Shown here in pieces: positions 27,953 to 36,577 of a stretch of 64,000 nucleotides of DNA. Under the pieces are notes generated by a model. The model was not told the DNA's origin and ran no database searches. It saw only the letters and a list, made by a program, of their open reading frames with translations. Made by a program: the position numbers and the translations under genes. The stretch is taken from assembly GCF_042676385.1 (NCBI RefSeq), contig NZ_JBHTHA010000026.1, positions 62,001 through 126,000 of the forward strand. Reading direction: 5' to 3'. Source of the DNA: Paenibacillus_E sp042676385. Lineage in GTDB: Bacteria > Bacillota > Bacilli > Paenibacillales > NBRC-103111. Within the stretch, counting starts at the first letter, position 1; each line of letters starts with the position of its first letter.

Positions 27953-28285
27953 GTGAAAACAAATTATAATTGCTCTGTGGAGGCGACACTAGAGGTTCTT
28001 GGAGGCAAATGGAAAACTCTGATTCTCTATCACTTAACGGATCAGACGCTTCGGTACAATTCAATTAAAAAGTTAATCCCCAACATATCATATAAAGTAT
28101 TAACTGCCCAATTGAAGCAATTGGAACAAGACGGTCTCATTCAGCGCGTAGAGTATGAACAAGTGCCTCCTAAGGTGGAGTACTCACTCTCGGAATACGG
28201 AGAAAGTCTGAAACCTGTTTTATCTTCCATGTGCAAATGGGGATTCAACCATATCCAAGATTTAGGAATAAACAGTTCTAAATAA
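27953..28285 (+). CDS. HxlR-family transcriptional regulator
   Basis: A 110-residue winged-helix protein. The GTG at 27953 is 8 bases after AGGAGGG; the TTG at 27947 is too close. It shows the family pattern: CSVEATLEVLGGKWKTLILY, then YNSIKKLIPNISYKVLTAQLKQLE, and PKVEYSLSEYG in the wing. A Cys at the N-terminus is common in HxlR sensors of electrophiles and quinones. Its likely target is the divergent ABM gene, which it would repress or activate. Confidence 0.9.
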   Translation: MKTNYNCSVEATLEVLGGKWKTLILYHLTDQTLRYNSIKKLIPNISYKVLTAQLKQLEQDGLIQRVEYEQVPPKVEYSLSEYGESLKPVLSSMCKWGFNHIQDLGINSSK

Positions 28286-28286
28286 A

Positions 28287-28332
28287 AATCGCCTTACTCC
28301 ATCTCCCAGTAAGGGATAGGTGCAAGGCGATT
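28287..28332 (-). terminator. Terminator of the lplB-lplC-lplA operon
   Basis: AATCGCCTT (28287-28295) pairs with AAGGCGATT (28324-28332). Read leftward it ends in TTTTTA. It may also serve the HxlR gene whose stop codon is 2 bases to the left. Confidence 0.75.
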
Positions 28333-28365
28333 GCCGTTCACAGTATAAGCTAGCGTGATTGCGTA

Positions 28366-29934
28366 TTATTTTTTATTCGTTTTAGCCCATTCATCCAGTT
28401 GTCTTTGCTTCTCGGCAATAATTTTATCCATCCCTGCCGCTTTCATTTTGCTGACAAACTCAGGGACAAATTTCTCAGGATCGATCGTCCCCGTGTACAA
28501 GCCGCCGGTGAATTGCGTAGCCACATTGTTCGTAGCGGCAATTTCGTTTTTCACCTTCTCCGGATCAAAAACAAAGCCGAGTGCGATCGATTTTTGAGCG
28601 CCGGTATTAAACTCTTTATAACGATCCCAGATCTTAGGATCTTCGGTTTTCCAGATAAAGGAGTTCAGTTGGTTACCGAACATCCATGGCAGGTTCAGGT
28701 TGTAACCAACGGATGCGGCGTCCACGCCTTGCGGATAGTCGATAATGTTGTCGCCTGCTTTCACATAGTGTTTGCCTTCAATCCCCCAGTCGAGCAAGTT
28801 CAACAAGTGTTTATCCGTGTAAAGCAAGTTCAGGAACATCATCGCTCGCTCCGGATCTTTGGACGTGTTCGGGATGGCAAACATCGCGCTGGTAGTATCG
28901 CCTGTAGTCGTGTATGGCTTCGTCAGTTCGACGGTCACCATCGGCATACCGGTGTTGCGCGTTTCCTGCATTTCAAATCCCGGCTTCATGGATTCGCCGT
29001 AAGCGAAGGCTTTGCCGGCTTTCACAGCCAAGAACTCGCTGTCTTTGTTTGTAGCTCCGTCTTTATTGATATACCCCAGTTTATACCACTTGTTCATGAG
29101 TTTAACCGCTTCCATGAATTTCGGCGTTTCAAACATGTCGATGACCTTCAGCTCTTTGCTTTCACGATCCAGCACGCCCGGTCCATCGCCCAGCATATCG
29201 AACAGTCCGTATCCTAGAATAGCACTGGCCGGGGAACGGTCATTTTTCACCTGAAGCGGCGTGATGCCCGGTTCGTTATCTTTGATCGTTTTGAAAATAG
29301 GCTCGAGATCCTTCAGCTCTTTGACCGCTGTCAGGTCGATTTTATATTTATCGACGAGGTCTTTGCGCATAACGACGCCTTTCGTAGCCGCAAACTCTTT
29401 GTTCGCCACGACGCCGTAGGATTTGCCGTTCAGCTTGCCGCCTTCTACGTAAGCGGGGTCGAGCACGCTTTTGATGCCTTGACCGTACTTATTGATCAAA
29501 TCGTCCAATGGGATGATTTGGCCTTTGGCCGCTTCTTGGCCTAAACCATACCAAGAGGCGGTAAACATCAGGTCGAATTGCTCGCCGGAAGCGAACATCA
29601 GGTTCGTTTTGTTCGTCCACGCGCCCCAATCGATCGGACGAATTTCAATCGTTGCATTAATTTTTTCCGTCAAATACTTGTTCATCTCGTCTTGAACCGC
29701 AGGCAAATCTTTCGGCACAACGCCGGATGGGAAAATCATGACCAATTTGTATGGTTTCAAATCTTTAGCGGATGATGTCGCTTTCGCTTCTGTAGTCGCA
29801 GCCGCCTCCTGTTTCGGTGTGCTAGTGCTTGTTTCGGCAGCAGGTTTGGCGCCGCTCGAGCAAGCCGATAGCGCTAAGGATAAAACTAACGCCGATGAAG
29901 CGATGGAAACCAGTTTTCTTTTTGGTTGAAACAC
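28366..29934 (-). CDS. Extracellular sugar-binding lipoprotein (LplA-like, ABC transporter)
   Basis: A 522-residue solute-binding protein. A GTG start follows GGAGGGG. It has a lipoprotein signal peptide with lipobox LSACSS (Cys about 25), an Ala/Thr-rich linker, then a family 1 solute-binding fold with the LplA-type C-terminal DUF3502 region. Such proteins deliver oligosaccharides (often plant-polymer fragments) to LplB/LplC-type permeases; the ATPase is normally a shared MsmX-like protein, and none is encoded here. It is third in the operon after two permeases. It shares long identical blocks with the orphan copy at 36.6-38.1 kb. Confidence 0.92.
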   Translation of the reverse strand: MFQPKRKLVSIASSALVLSLALSACSSGAKPAAETSTSTPKQEAAATTEAKATSSAKDLKPYKLVMIFPSGVVPKDLPAVQDEMNKYLTEKINATIEIRPIDWGAWTNKTNLMFASGEQFDLMFTASWYGLGQEAAKGQIIPLDDLINKYGQGIKSVLDPAYVEGGKLNGKSYGVVANKEFAATKGVVMRKDLVDKYKIDLTAVKELKDLEPIFKTIKDNEPGITPLQVKNDRSPASAILGYGLFDMLGDGPGVLDRESKELKVIDMFETPKFMEAVKLMNKWYKLGYINKDGATNKDSEFLAVKAGKAFAYGESMKPGFEMQETRNTGMPMVTVELTKPYTTTGDTTSAMFAIPNTSKDPERAMMFLNLLYTDKHLLNLLDWGIEGKHYVKAGDNIIDYPQGVDAASVGYNLNLPWMFGNQLNSFIWKTEDPKIWDRYKEFNTGAQKSIALGFVFDPEKVKNEIAATNNVATQFTGGLYTGTIDPEKFVPEFVSKMKAAGMDKIIAEKQRQLDEWAKTNKK

Positions 29935-29990
29935 GGATACCCCTCCATTAATGGAAAATTTGTAGTATGATAAACCGAATTGAATCGGCT

Positions 29991-30875
29991 TTACCCTTTT
30001 ACAGCGCCTACCGTCAAGCCCTTGACGAAATACTTTTGGAAGAACGGATAGGCTAGAACAATCGGACCCACACCAATGATCGCCATCGCCATGCGCACCG
30101 TTTCGGTCGGCAGCGTCGCCATGATTTGCGAAGCATTCGTATTGCGTGAGTTTTGGGAGAGAAACTGGATGTTGAGCAAAATTTTATTTAGCAGATATTG
30201 CAGACTGTAGTACTTGGAATCGGTGAGAAAAACCAAACTGTTGAACCAATCGTTCCAGTACCCGAGTGTGTTGAATAAGCCAATTGTTGCCAGTACAGGC
30301 GTGGATAAGGGAAGCACAATCCGGAAAAAGATTCTGGCTTCGCTGGCTCCATCCATGTAAGCTGATTCGATGATCGCCATCGGTATCGAGTTTGCGAAGA
30401 AGGTACGCATAATCAGGACGAAAAACCCGTTTAAGAGCAGCCCTGGGATAACCAAACTCCAGATCGTATCCTTGAGCGGAATCAGCTTGGTAAACACGAG
30501 ATACCAAGGGACTAAGCCGCCGTTGAACAGCATCGTGAAGAACACGAAGAAGGTCAGCATATTTTTATAAGGAAAATCCCTACGGGATATCGGATAGGCC
30601 AGCAGTGCCGTCAGCATAAGGCCGACGATCGTACCGACGATGGTTATAAAAATCGTGACCCCATACGCCCTAATAATCGTCATCGAATCCAGGAATAGGT
30701 ACTTGTAGGCCTCGAAGCTAATTTTGTGCGGAAAAAAGGAGTAACCGTTTTGGGTGATCGTCGTTTCATCCGTGATCGACACCATGAAGACGAGAATGAT
30801 CGGCAGAATCGTCGTACATGCGATGCAAATGAAGACCAGATGTAGCAGCCAGTGCGTTTTATTATGACTTGCCAA
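29991..30875 (-). CDS. Sugar ABC transporter permease (LplC/YtcP-like)
   Basis: A 294-residue inner-membrane permease with six membrane helices and the EAA loop for ATPase contact (ESAYMDGASEARIFFRIVLPLSTP, near residues 190-215). It ends in the family C-terminus FFQKYFVKGLTVGAVKG. A TTG start 10 bases after AAGGAGG fits best. The gap to the lplB-like gene upstream is 17 bases. Partner of the LplB-like permease and LplA-like binding protein. Confidence 0.92.
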   Translation of the reverse strand: MASHNKTHWLLHLVFICIACTTILPIILVFMVSITDETTITQNGYSFFPHKISFEAYKYLFLDSMTIIRAYGVTIFITIVGTIVGLMLTALLAYPISRRDFPYKNMLTFFVFFTMLFNGGLVPWYLVFTKLIPLKDTIWSLVIPGLLLNGFFVLIMRTFFANSIPMAIIESAYMDGASEARIFFRIVLPLSTPVLATIGLFNTLGYWNDWFNSLVFLTDSKYYSLQYLLNKILLNIQFLSQNSRNTNASQIMATLPTETVRMAMAIIGVGPIVLAYPFFQKYFVKGLTVGAVKG

Positions 30876-30892
30876 GCGAACTCTCCTCCTTC

Positions 30893-31834
30893 TTAGAACA
30901 GCGCCTGATCGCGATTAAATTTGCGAACGACCGCATTTGACACAAGCACCAATACGAATCCGACAAGCGACTGATACAGACCGGCGGCGGAGGACATCCC
31001 CAGATCTCCGAGCTGGAGCAAGCCCCTATACACATAGGTGTCAATTACGTTGGTTACCGGAAGCAGCATGCCAGAATCGAGCGGCACTTGATAGAACAAG
31101 CCGAAATCCGCATAGAAAATGCGTCCGATAGATAAGAGCACCATGGTGGTAATGACCGGCATTAGCAGCGGAATTGTAATGTGGCGGATTTGCTGCCACT
31201 TGCTCGCCCCATCGATTACGGCAGCCTCGTAATACTCACTGTCGATACCGACAATGGCTGCAATGTAGATGACACAGGAGTAACCGACGCCCTTCCATGT
31301 GTTCACAATGACCAAAATGTAAGGCCAGTATTTGGGCTCGTTGTACCAGGAAACCGGATCGAGACCGAAGAGCGGCAGGACGATTTTGTTCAGGAATCCA
31401 TACTCTGAGCTCAGTAAGCTGTAAACCAGATACGCAACGATAACGGCGGATAAAAAATAGGGAAGCAGCAAGGCGCTTTGATAAAATTTCTTGGCCAGCT
31501 GTTTTCTGACTTCATTAAGCATGATCGCCAGACTGACGGAGCAGATGAGGGTGATCACGATAAAAACCGCATTGTAGAGCAGCGTGTTCCGAGTAATGAT
31601 GAATGCGTCGCTGGTACTGAACAAGTATTCAAAATTTTTAAAGCCGACCCAGTCGCTTTTCCATATGCCTTTGGCGTAGTTGATATTTTTAAAGGCAATG
31701 ATGGTGCCGAACATCGGCAAATAGTTGTTAAGCAGCAAATACAGGATGCCCGGCAGCGCCATCAGCCAGAGGGCTTTGTACCTGTTCATCTGTTTCCAGA
31801 ACGTGCGTTTATGCGTAAATGGTTTGGTCGTCAT
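30893..31834 (-). CDS. Sugar ABC transporter permease (LplB-like)
   Basis: A 313-residue permease with six membrane helices. It has the N-terminal family start (MNRYKALWLMALPGILYLLL), the YLPMFGTIIAFKN loop after helix 1, and an EAA loop (EAAVIDGASKWQQIRHITIPLL). It ends NRDQALF as LplB proteins do. First gene of the three-gene lplB-lplC-lplA operon; AAGGAGGATG lies upstream. About 290 bases separate it from the divergent nuclease-like gene; no clear promoter was found there. Confidence 0.92.
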   Translation of the reverse strand: MTTKPFTHKRTFWKQMNRYKALWLMALPGILYLLLNNYLPMFGTIIAFKNINYAKGIWKSDWVGFKNFEYLFSTSDAFIITRNTLLYNAVFIVITLICSVSLAIMLNEVRKQLAKKFYQSALLLPYFLSAVIVAYLVYSLLSSEYGFLNKIVLPLFGLDPVSWYNEPKYWPYILVIVNTWKGVGYSCVIYIAAIVGIDSEYYEAAVIDGASKWQQIRHITIPLLMPVITTMVLLSIGRIFYADFGLFYQVPLDSGMLLPVTNVIDTYVYRGLLQLGDLGMSSAAGLYQSLVGFVLVLVSNAVVRKFNRDQALF

Positions 31835-32027
31835 GGTCGCGGTTCATCCTCCTTGATTGGTAATCTCATTATATTTTCAATCCGGAGTTCGCCCTACCAA
31901 TTCTGTGACCTCAAATGATACGATTGTGACTACCTGATACCGTACATTGGGCGTGTCTATCTCAAATCACCTACCATGAGCCACACTTTTGTGATATACT
32001 TTTTATAAAAAAACGGCCGTAAAGTAT

Positions 32028-32096
32028 ACGCCGCTCTTATCGATGTGCAGCAGTTCAATCGGACTGAACGCACAGGATAGGGCGGCGTTTTCTTTT
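32028..32096 (+). promoter_or_regulatory. Terminator-like structured leader of the nuclease-like gene
   Basis: An outer stem 32028-32041 with 32076-32088, an inner stem TGTGC/GCACA (32044-32048 with 32070-32074) and GTTCA/TGAAC (32053-32057 with 32065-32069), then TTTTCTTTT. It lies 15 bases before the ribosome binding site. A TATACT hexamer upstream (31995-32000) could be the -10 box. The degenerate copy at 63 kb is also preceded by a T-tailed hairpin at similar spacing. Confidence 0.6.
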
Positions 32097-32125
32097 GGTA
32101 CCAGTTGAAAGGGAGGTTGTCGCAT

Positions 32126-32770
32126 GTGAGATTCGAACAGGCATATGAAAACTTCATGCAAACGCAAATCACCGCCGAAACGAATGGCAGAAGACGGGAG
32201 AGATTAGTTAAAGGGCTTGGACACGGAGAGATGGAATTTCTTCGATCAATTTGGTTCCCTATAGTTGGACATTTCGAGCACCTTTATCCGGAATGGGAGG
32301 TTCGTGATTTTGCCAACGGATATCGTTACTTGGATCTTGCGTACATGCCAGGTGCGGCCAAGGGGGTCATAGAAGTTCAAGTATTCGGTTCCCATGCACG
32401 GGATATAGAAGCCTGGAGGTTTAAGGATCTTTGCTTGCGGCATTGTCATCTTGCGTTAGATGGATGGGTAATTATGCCGATCGCTTACTCATTGATGATG
32501 GAAACGCCAAAGCATTGTCAGCAGCTTATCCTCTCGTTCATTGGTAAGTTCATTTCTTTGAGCGTTCCGGATGAGCTCACTTGGCTGGAGAGCGAAACGC
32601 TTCGGTTTGCGCGCAGGCTTCTCCGTCCCTTTACCCCATTAGAATTATCTGCACACCTTAAAATCAGTACAAGACATGCTAGAACCATTTTACATAAACT
32701 AGTCGATATGGAATTGTTGATTGCAATGAGTGGACAAGAAAGAGTTCGAACATACATGCTTCAATATTAA
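32126..32770 (+). CDS. Nuclease-like (PD-(D/E)XK/Vsr-type) protein with C-terminal winged HTH
   Basis: A 214-residue protein. The GTG at 32126 has GGGAGG 9 bases upstream. After a basic helical N-terminus (about 1-55), residues 60-125 resemble the DUF559/Vsr-type nuclease core: LDLAYMPG strand, then EV-Q (Lys of ExK replaced), GSHARD, and a helix leading to LALDGW. In relatives I recall from Paenibacillus the second strand reads EIDGYGPHWRD. Residues about 160-210 look like a winged HTH (TPLELSAHLKISTRHARTILHKL). The altered catalytic strand suggests a DNA-binding rather than cutting role here. It is inserted between the lpl operon and the yesMN genes and is homologous to the broken gene at 63.1-63.7 kb. 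Confidence 0.65.
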   Translation: MRFEQAYENFMQTQITAETNGRRRERLVKGLGHGEMEFLRSIWFPIVGHFEHLYPEWEVRDFANGYRYLDLAYMPGAAKGVIEVQVFGSHARDIEAWRFKDLCLRHCHLALDGWVIMPIAYSLMMETPKHCQQLILSFIGKFISLSVPDELTWLESETLRFARRLLRPFTPLELSAHLKISTRHARTILHKLVDMELLIAMSGQERVRTYMLQY

Positions 32771-33109
32771 CGCCACCTAATTTCGGAGATAGATTATTAA
32801 TCTAAGAGGAACAACAGTACGCTATTGCTCAGAATCATTCACATTGTCGAAGTAAAATGTAACTACGATTCGCTATATAGCTGCATTTGAGCTCAAAAAC
32901 CCAGTTTTGTGTGAATAAGATATTGACGTTCCGTTAAAGCATCTATAAAGCAGTCATCCCCACTTATAACGCACCCACGTTCCGTTACTGAGGCACGAAA
33001 AAAATTCTTGGTGTAATCTTGCTTCGTAGCACAATGTCAAAGAGCCTAGCCGAATCCGCTAGGCAATTTATGTAATTCGGCTGTAGACGCGACCTTCAGT
33101 TTCAAACCC
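32771..33109. other. Intergenic region with short repeats and a hairpin
   Basis: 339 bases without a plausible gene. An 11-bp direct repeat ACGTTCCGTTA occurs at 32926-32936 and 32977-32987. A 7-bp hairpin GCCTAGC/GCTAGGC (33044-33064) lies 46 bases past the stop of the YesN-like gene and may be its terminator on the minus strand. Otherwise nothing is recognised. Confidence 0.4.
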
Positions 33110-34705
33110 CTATTTCTTTCGATACTCCTGCGGCGTCACGCCATATACCCGTTTGAACATTCTCGCAAAATATGAGAAGTTGCCATACCCCAGGTTCACG
33201 GCGATTTGGCTCACCGGTTGGTCTGTTTCCAACAGCAGCTCGGAAGCTTTATGCATGCGTTCCTGCAAGATGTAGTCCGATAAGGAAAGCTCCGTCTCCG
33301 CTTTGAACAGTCGTGAGATATACGCCGGGTTCAAGAATACGTACTCAGCCAGGTCCTCCCTCGTAAAATCCACATCCAGATGGCTGGCGATGTAGTCTTT
33401 GATCTTCTGCACGATCGAATTCGGCGGCCGCTTGGAGAACAGGAGCCCGGTGACATTCCCGATCATTTGCTTCATCCATTGCTCCAGCAAAGAAAGTGAT
33501 TTCGTTACAACGGCTGCATCCGACATGGCCCTGTCCTTATAGAGCATTTGCGCGGGAAGCCCCTTTCGATGAAGCACGTAATAGACGACTTGCAGGAACC
33601 CGTGATAAAAGGCTTCCAATGTTTCGATCGTCACCTGCCGTTCACCGAACGCGACCACCTGCTGTTCAACCAGCTCAAACAATTTCTCCCGATCGCCTTT
33701 CTCAAACCAGTCCGCCCAATCCATTAAGGAAATGCTCGGCAGGCCCTCCTGCTGCGGATTGCGATAGTCGCGATAAAACATGACCCGATTCTGCTGAACT
33801 ACATTTTTATGTTCCCACTCCAGCAAGGAGTGATACGATTTCATAATGTCGCGAAGCGGCACAACCTCACTGATGTAACAAGAAAGCTGGCAGTATAAAT
33901 ATTGCCGGCAGGCTTGCATATAGCGCAAGCAAGTTTCGCTGAGTTCTTCCTCACGACCGGAAGCTGCGCTATTGCTGTAAAGCATGACGATCATATTCCC
34001 CCGGTTGTCTTCGACCACATGCCCGCGGTTTGTGCTGCCGATTATCATCTCTTCCGCAGCGTTGCGCAGCGCAAAGCTCATGATTTCCTCATCTCTGGCG
34101 CTAAGATGCTTCTCCCACTGCTCCACGCTTATCAAAATCAGCGTCACATGGGAATGTGCCTCAAGGGGAAGCTGGTACTCCTCGAAAGCGGAGCGCAGTG
34201 TCGCCTCATTCGGCAGCAAGCGCTGGCATAGGATATCCTGCCAGAAGCGTTCGATCAATGCCGTCTTTTTGTGCTCCCACATCGATTGATATTTTTTTAG
34301 ATGCTCAGCGGTCTCTTTCAACTCCCTGCGCTCCTGAATACTATCCAAAGCGCCCTGCAGCACCTGCTCCAACTCGCCAAAAATAACCGGCTTCAGTAAA
34401 TAATCATAGCTGCCCAAGTGAATCGCCTTCTGTGCGAAGGCAAAATCAGCATGGCAGGTCAAGAACAGCACAACGACTTCCGGCTTATTGGACTTGACCC
34501 ACTCGACCAGCTCCAGCCCCGTCTCATCCGGCATTTCAATATCGCAAATCATCACGTCAATGTGCGATTGCAGCAGTCTTTCCTTTGCGGTCGCTGCATG
34601 GTAAGCCTCGTAAACCTCATGTATGCATAGGCGATCCCAGTTCACGCCCGAGATCATCCCTTTGATCGCAAAAATCTCGTCATCCACCAGCAGAGCTGTG
34701 TACAT
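33110..34705 (-). CDS. YesN-type response regulator (receiver + AraC HTH)
   Basis: A 531-residue transcription factor. The receiver domain (1-120) has the acidic pair DDE near residue 8, phospho-acceptor Asp in MICDIEMPD (about 55) and Lys in YLLKPV (about 106). A helical linker spans about 130-420, and the C-terminal AraC HTH (about 430-531) shows FTREDLAEYVFLNPAYISRLF and YFARMFKRVYGVTPQEYR. Its start lies 9 bases after the stop of the YesM-like kinase, so the two form one operon and almost certainly one phosphorelay. Probable targets are the neighbouring sugar-uptake genes. Confidence 0.93.
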   Translation of the reverse strand: MYTALLVDDEIFAIKGMISGVNWDRLCIHEVYEAYHAATAKERLLQSHIDVMICDIEMPDETGLELVEWVKSNKPEVVVLFLTCHADFAFAQKAIHLGSYDYLLKPVIFGELEQVLQGALDSIQERRELKETAEHLKKYQSMWEHKKTALIERFWQDILCQRLLPNEATLRSAFEEYQLPLEAHSHVTLILISVEQWEKHLSARDEEIMSFALRNAAEEMIIGSTNRGHVVEDNRGNMIVMLYSNSAASGREEELSETCLRYMQACRQYLYCQLSCYISEVVPLRDIMKSYHSLLEWEHKNVVQQNRVMFYRDYRNPQQEGLPSISLMDWADWFEKGDREKLFELVEQQVVAFGERQVTIETLEAFYHGFLQVVYYVLHRKGLPAQMLYKDRAMSDAAVVTKSLSLLEQWMKQMIGNVTGLLFSKRPPNSIVQKIKDYIASHLDVDFTREDLAEYVFLNPAYISRLFKAETELSLSDYILQERMHKASELLLETDQPVSQIAVNLGYGNFSYFARMFKRVYGVTPQEYRKK

Positions 34706-34714
34706 GGCTATCCC

Positions 34715-36466
34715 TCACTCATCCGTACTCTGGCGCGGAAGCCTCAGCGTAACGATCGAACCACTAGGCTCCGCCCGCTCCAGCACCATGTCTACATTTG
34801 ATTTGTAGTAAAGCTTACACCTGCGCATCACATTCCACAAGCCGATATGGTCATTGCCCTCTTCCTCAAAATAACTCTGGGATTGCAGCATCCTGAGCTT
34901 CTCCTCCGGTATCCCCTTCCCGTTGTCATGTACCTGAACAAGAATGTGTGACTCTGAGTCAGGATCGGATCGAACTTCAATCCGGATGTGGAACGATTGC
35001 GATGGATTGACCGAGAATCCGTGAATCATCGCATTTTCCACGAGAGGCTGAATCGTAGAAGGCGGCATGCGGTAGCTTTGCAGTTCAGGCTCTATCTCAA
35101 TGTGAAAGGAGAGATGCTCCGGAAACCGCACTTGCTGCACAGCCAGATAGCTTCGAATATGATCCAGTTCTTCCGATATCGTGACGGAGGAAAGGTGCGT
35201 GCGAATGGCGAAGCGGAAATATTTAACCAGATGAATCGCCATCTGCTGAATAAGTTCAAAGTTCTTCGTTTGCGCCAAATTGTAGACGATATTCAAAGAA
35301 TTCATGAAGAAATGCGGGTGAATTTGTGTCTGCAGATGCTTAAGCTCCGCTTTTTTCGTACGGATTTGCTCTTCATAGATATCGATCTTAAGCACTTCAA
35401 TCTGTGTAACCATGTTATTGAACGTATCGCCAATCACCCTGAATTCCATCAATCTGTCATTCATAAACCGTACGGACAAATCCCCGGAGTAAATCCTCCG
35501 CATGCCCTTGATCAACTGAGCAATAGGTTTCAAAATAAACCGCTCCAGAAACAACAAATAAAATAACAAAATAACAAGCGCCAAAACAGGCACGTAGTAG
35601 TTAATTCGTTGGAAAAAAGTCAGCCCTTCCAGCAAATTGCGTTCGGGAATCATCACGGACAAATAGATGTCCGCATGATGCGATGGCTGAACAACGAGCA
35701 AATACTTTTCGGCCAGACGCACGATCTGAAAAGGTTGATCCTCATTCGTCACATCCACTTTCCAGTCTTTGGCTTGTTGAAGACGTGTCTGGAATTCTTT
35801 ATCTTTAAGGGCATTAAGGACCGTACCCTCCTTAGACAAAAACAGAGCCTGCCCGCGCTCCCCCAGATGGAGCAAATTCAGCGGGACCATGAGCCGATCA
35901 ATGTCCACCCATGCGCCAATATACGATTCATAGCCTGTATCGACAAGCCGCACAAGCGAGTATTGATGATCTTGATAAATCAGCTGCCAGGAGCGCTGCA
36001 GCGTGCTGCGGGTCCCCGTATCGAGCATCAGCTTTTCCAATCTTGCTTTAATAGATTCCTTACGTTCATTATTCATGTACGGCTGCGGGGCCACCAGCAA
36101 ATCACTATATTTGGAACTGTAGGCAAACAGCACGTCAGCATCTTTATAATAGTTCGTATTCAAATACATCGCATTCAACGTACGAATCTTCGCATAATAA
36201 GACTCCGGATTGTCCTTGTCAAAAGCGCTGAGCGAAATCAAATCGTTATCCTGATTCGCCGTTCTATACAAATACTTGTCCAGCTCTTCCAGCACCTGAT
36301 CGATTTGATTCATATACATCGTCAGCATATTTTTATTTGACTGCGCGACTTGAGAATGTACGACCTTGGTCGCATACATATTATTCCATATTAATAAAAT
36401 GACAAGCGGAACGGTGACCAGAGCAAAACCCAAAATAAGCTGAGAGCGAAGAGTTCCTCTTTTCAT
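34715..36466 (-). CDS. YesM-type sensor histidine kinase
   Basis: A 583-residue membrane kinase. The ATG at 36466 is preferred (AAAGGAGG 13 bases upstream, then an immediate MKRGTLRSQLILGFAL signal-anchor). The order is membrane helix 1 (about 10-30), an extracellular sensor domain (about 35-275), helix 2 (about 280-305), HAMP, a His_kinase domain with the phospho-His in QIHPHFFMNSLN (the usual Tyr/Phe-Asn context is slightly changed), and an HATPase domain with VHDNGKGIP. It is divergent from an orphan sugar-binding lipoprotein that may act with its sensor domain. Confidence 0.92.
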   Translation of the reverse strand: MKRGTLRSQLILGFALVTVPLVILLIWNNMYATKVVHSQVAQSNKNMLTMYMNQIDQVLEELDKYLYRTANQDNDLISLSAFDKDNPESYYAKIRTLNAMYLNTNYYKDADVLFAYSSKYSDLLVAPQPYMNNERKESIKARLEKLMLDTGTRSTLQRSWQLIYQDHQYSLVRLVDTGYESYIGAWVDIDRLMVPLNLLHLGERGQALFLSKEGTVLNALKDKEFQTRLQQAKDWKVDVTNEDQPFQIVRLAEKYLLVVQPSHHADIYLSVMIPERNLLEGLTFFQRINYYVPVLALVILLFYLLFLERFILKPIAQLIKGMRRIYSGDLSVRFMNDRLMEFRVIGDTFNNMVTQIEVLKIDIYEEQIRTKKAELKHLQTQIHPHFFMNSLNIVYNLAQTKNFELIQQMAIHLVKYFRFAIRTHLSSVTISEELDHIRSYLAVQQVRFPEHLSFHIEIEPELQSYRMPPSTIQPLVENAMIHGFSVNPSQSFHIRIEVRSDPDSESHILVQVHDNGKGIPEEKLRMLQSQSYFEEEGNDHIGLWNVMRRCKLYYKSNVDMVLERAEPSGSIVTLRLPRQSTDE

Positions 36467-36577
36467 GACAGTTTCACTGCCTCCTTTACATCCCGTCAAT
36501 TCCACATCCGCTACCTGATTCCTTCTTTTTATGCCTATCGTTATTTGGTATATTAGGTCTAGTAGGGGGTATCCGCA

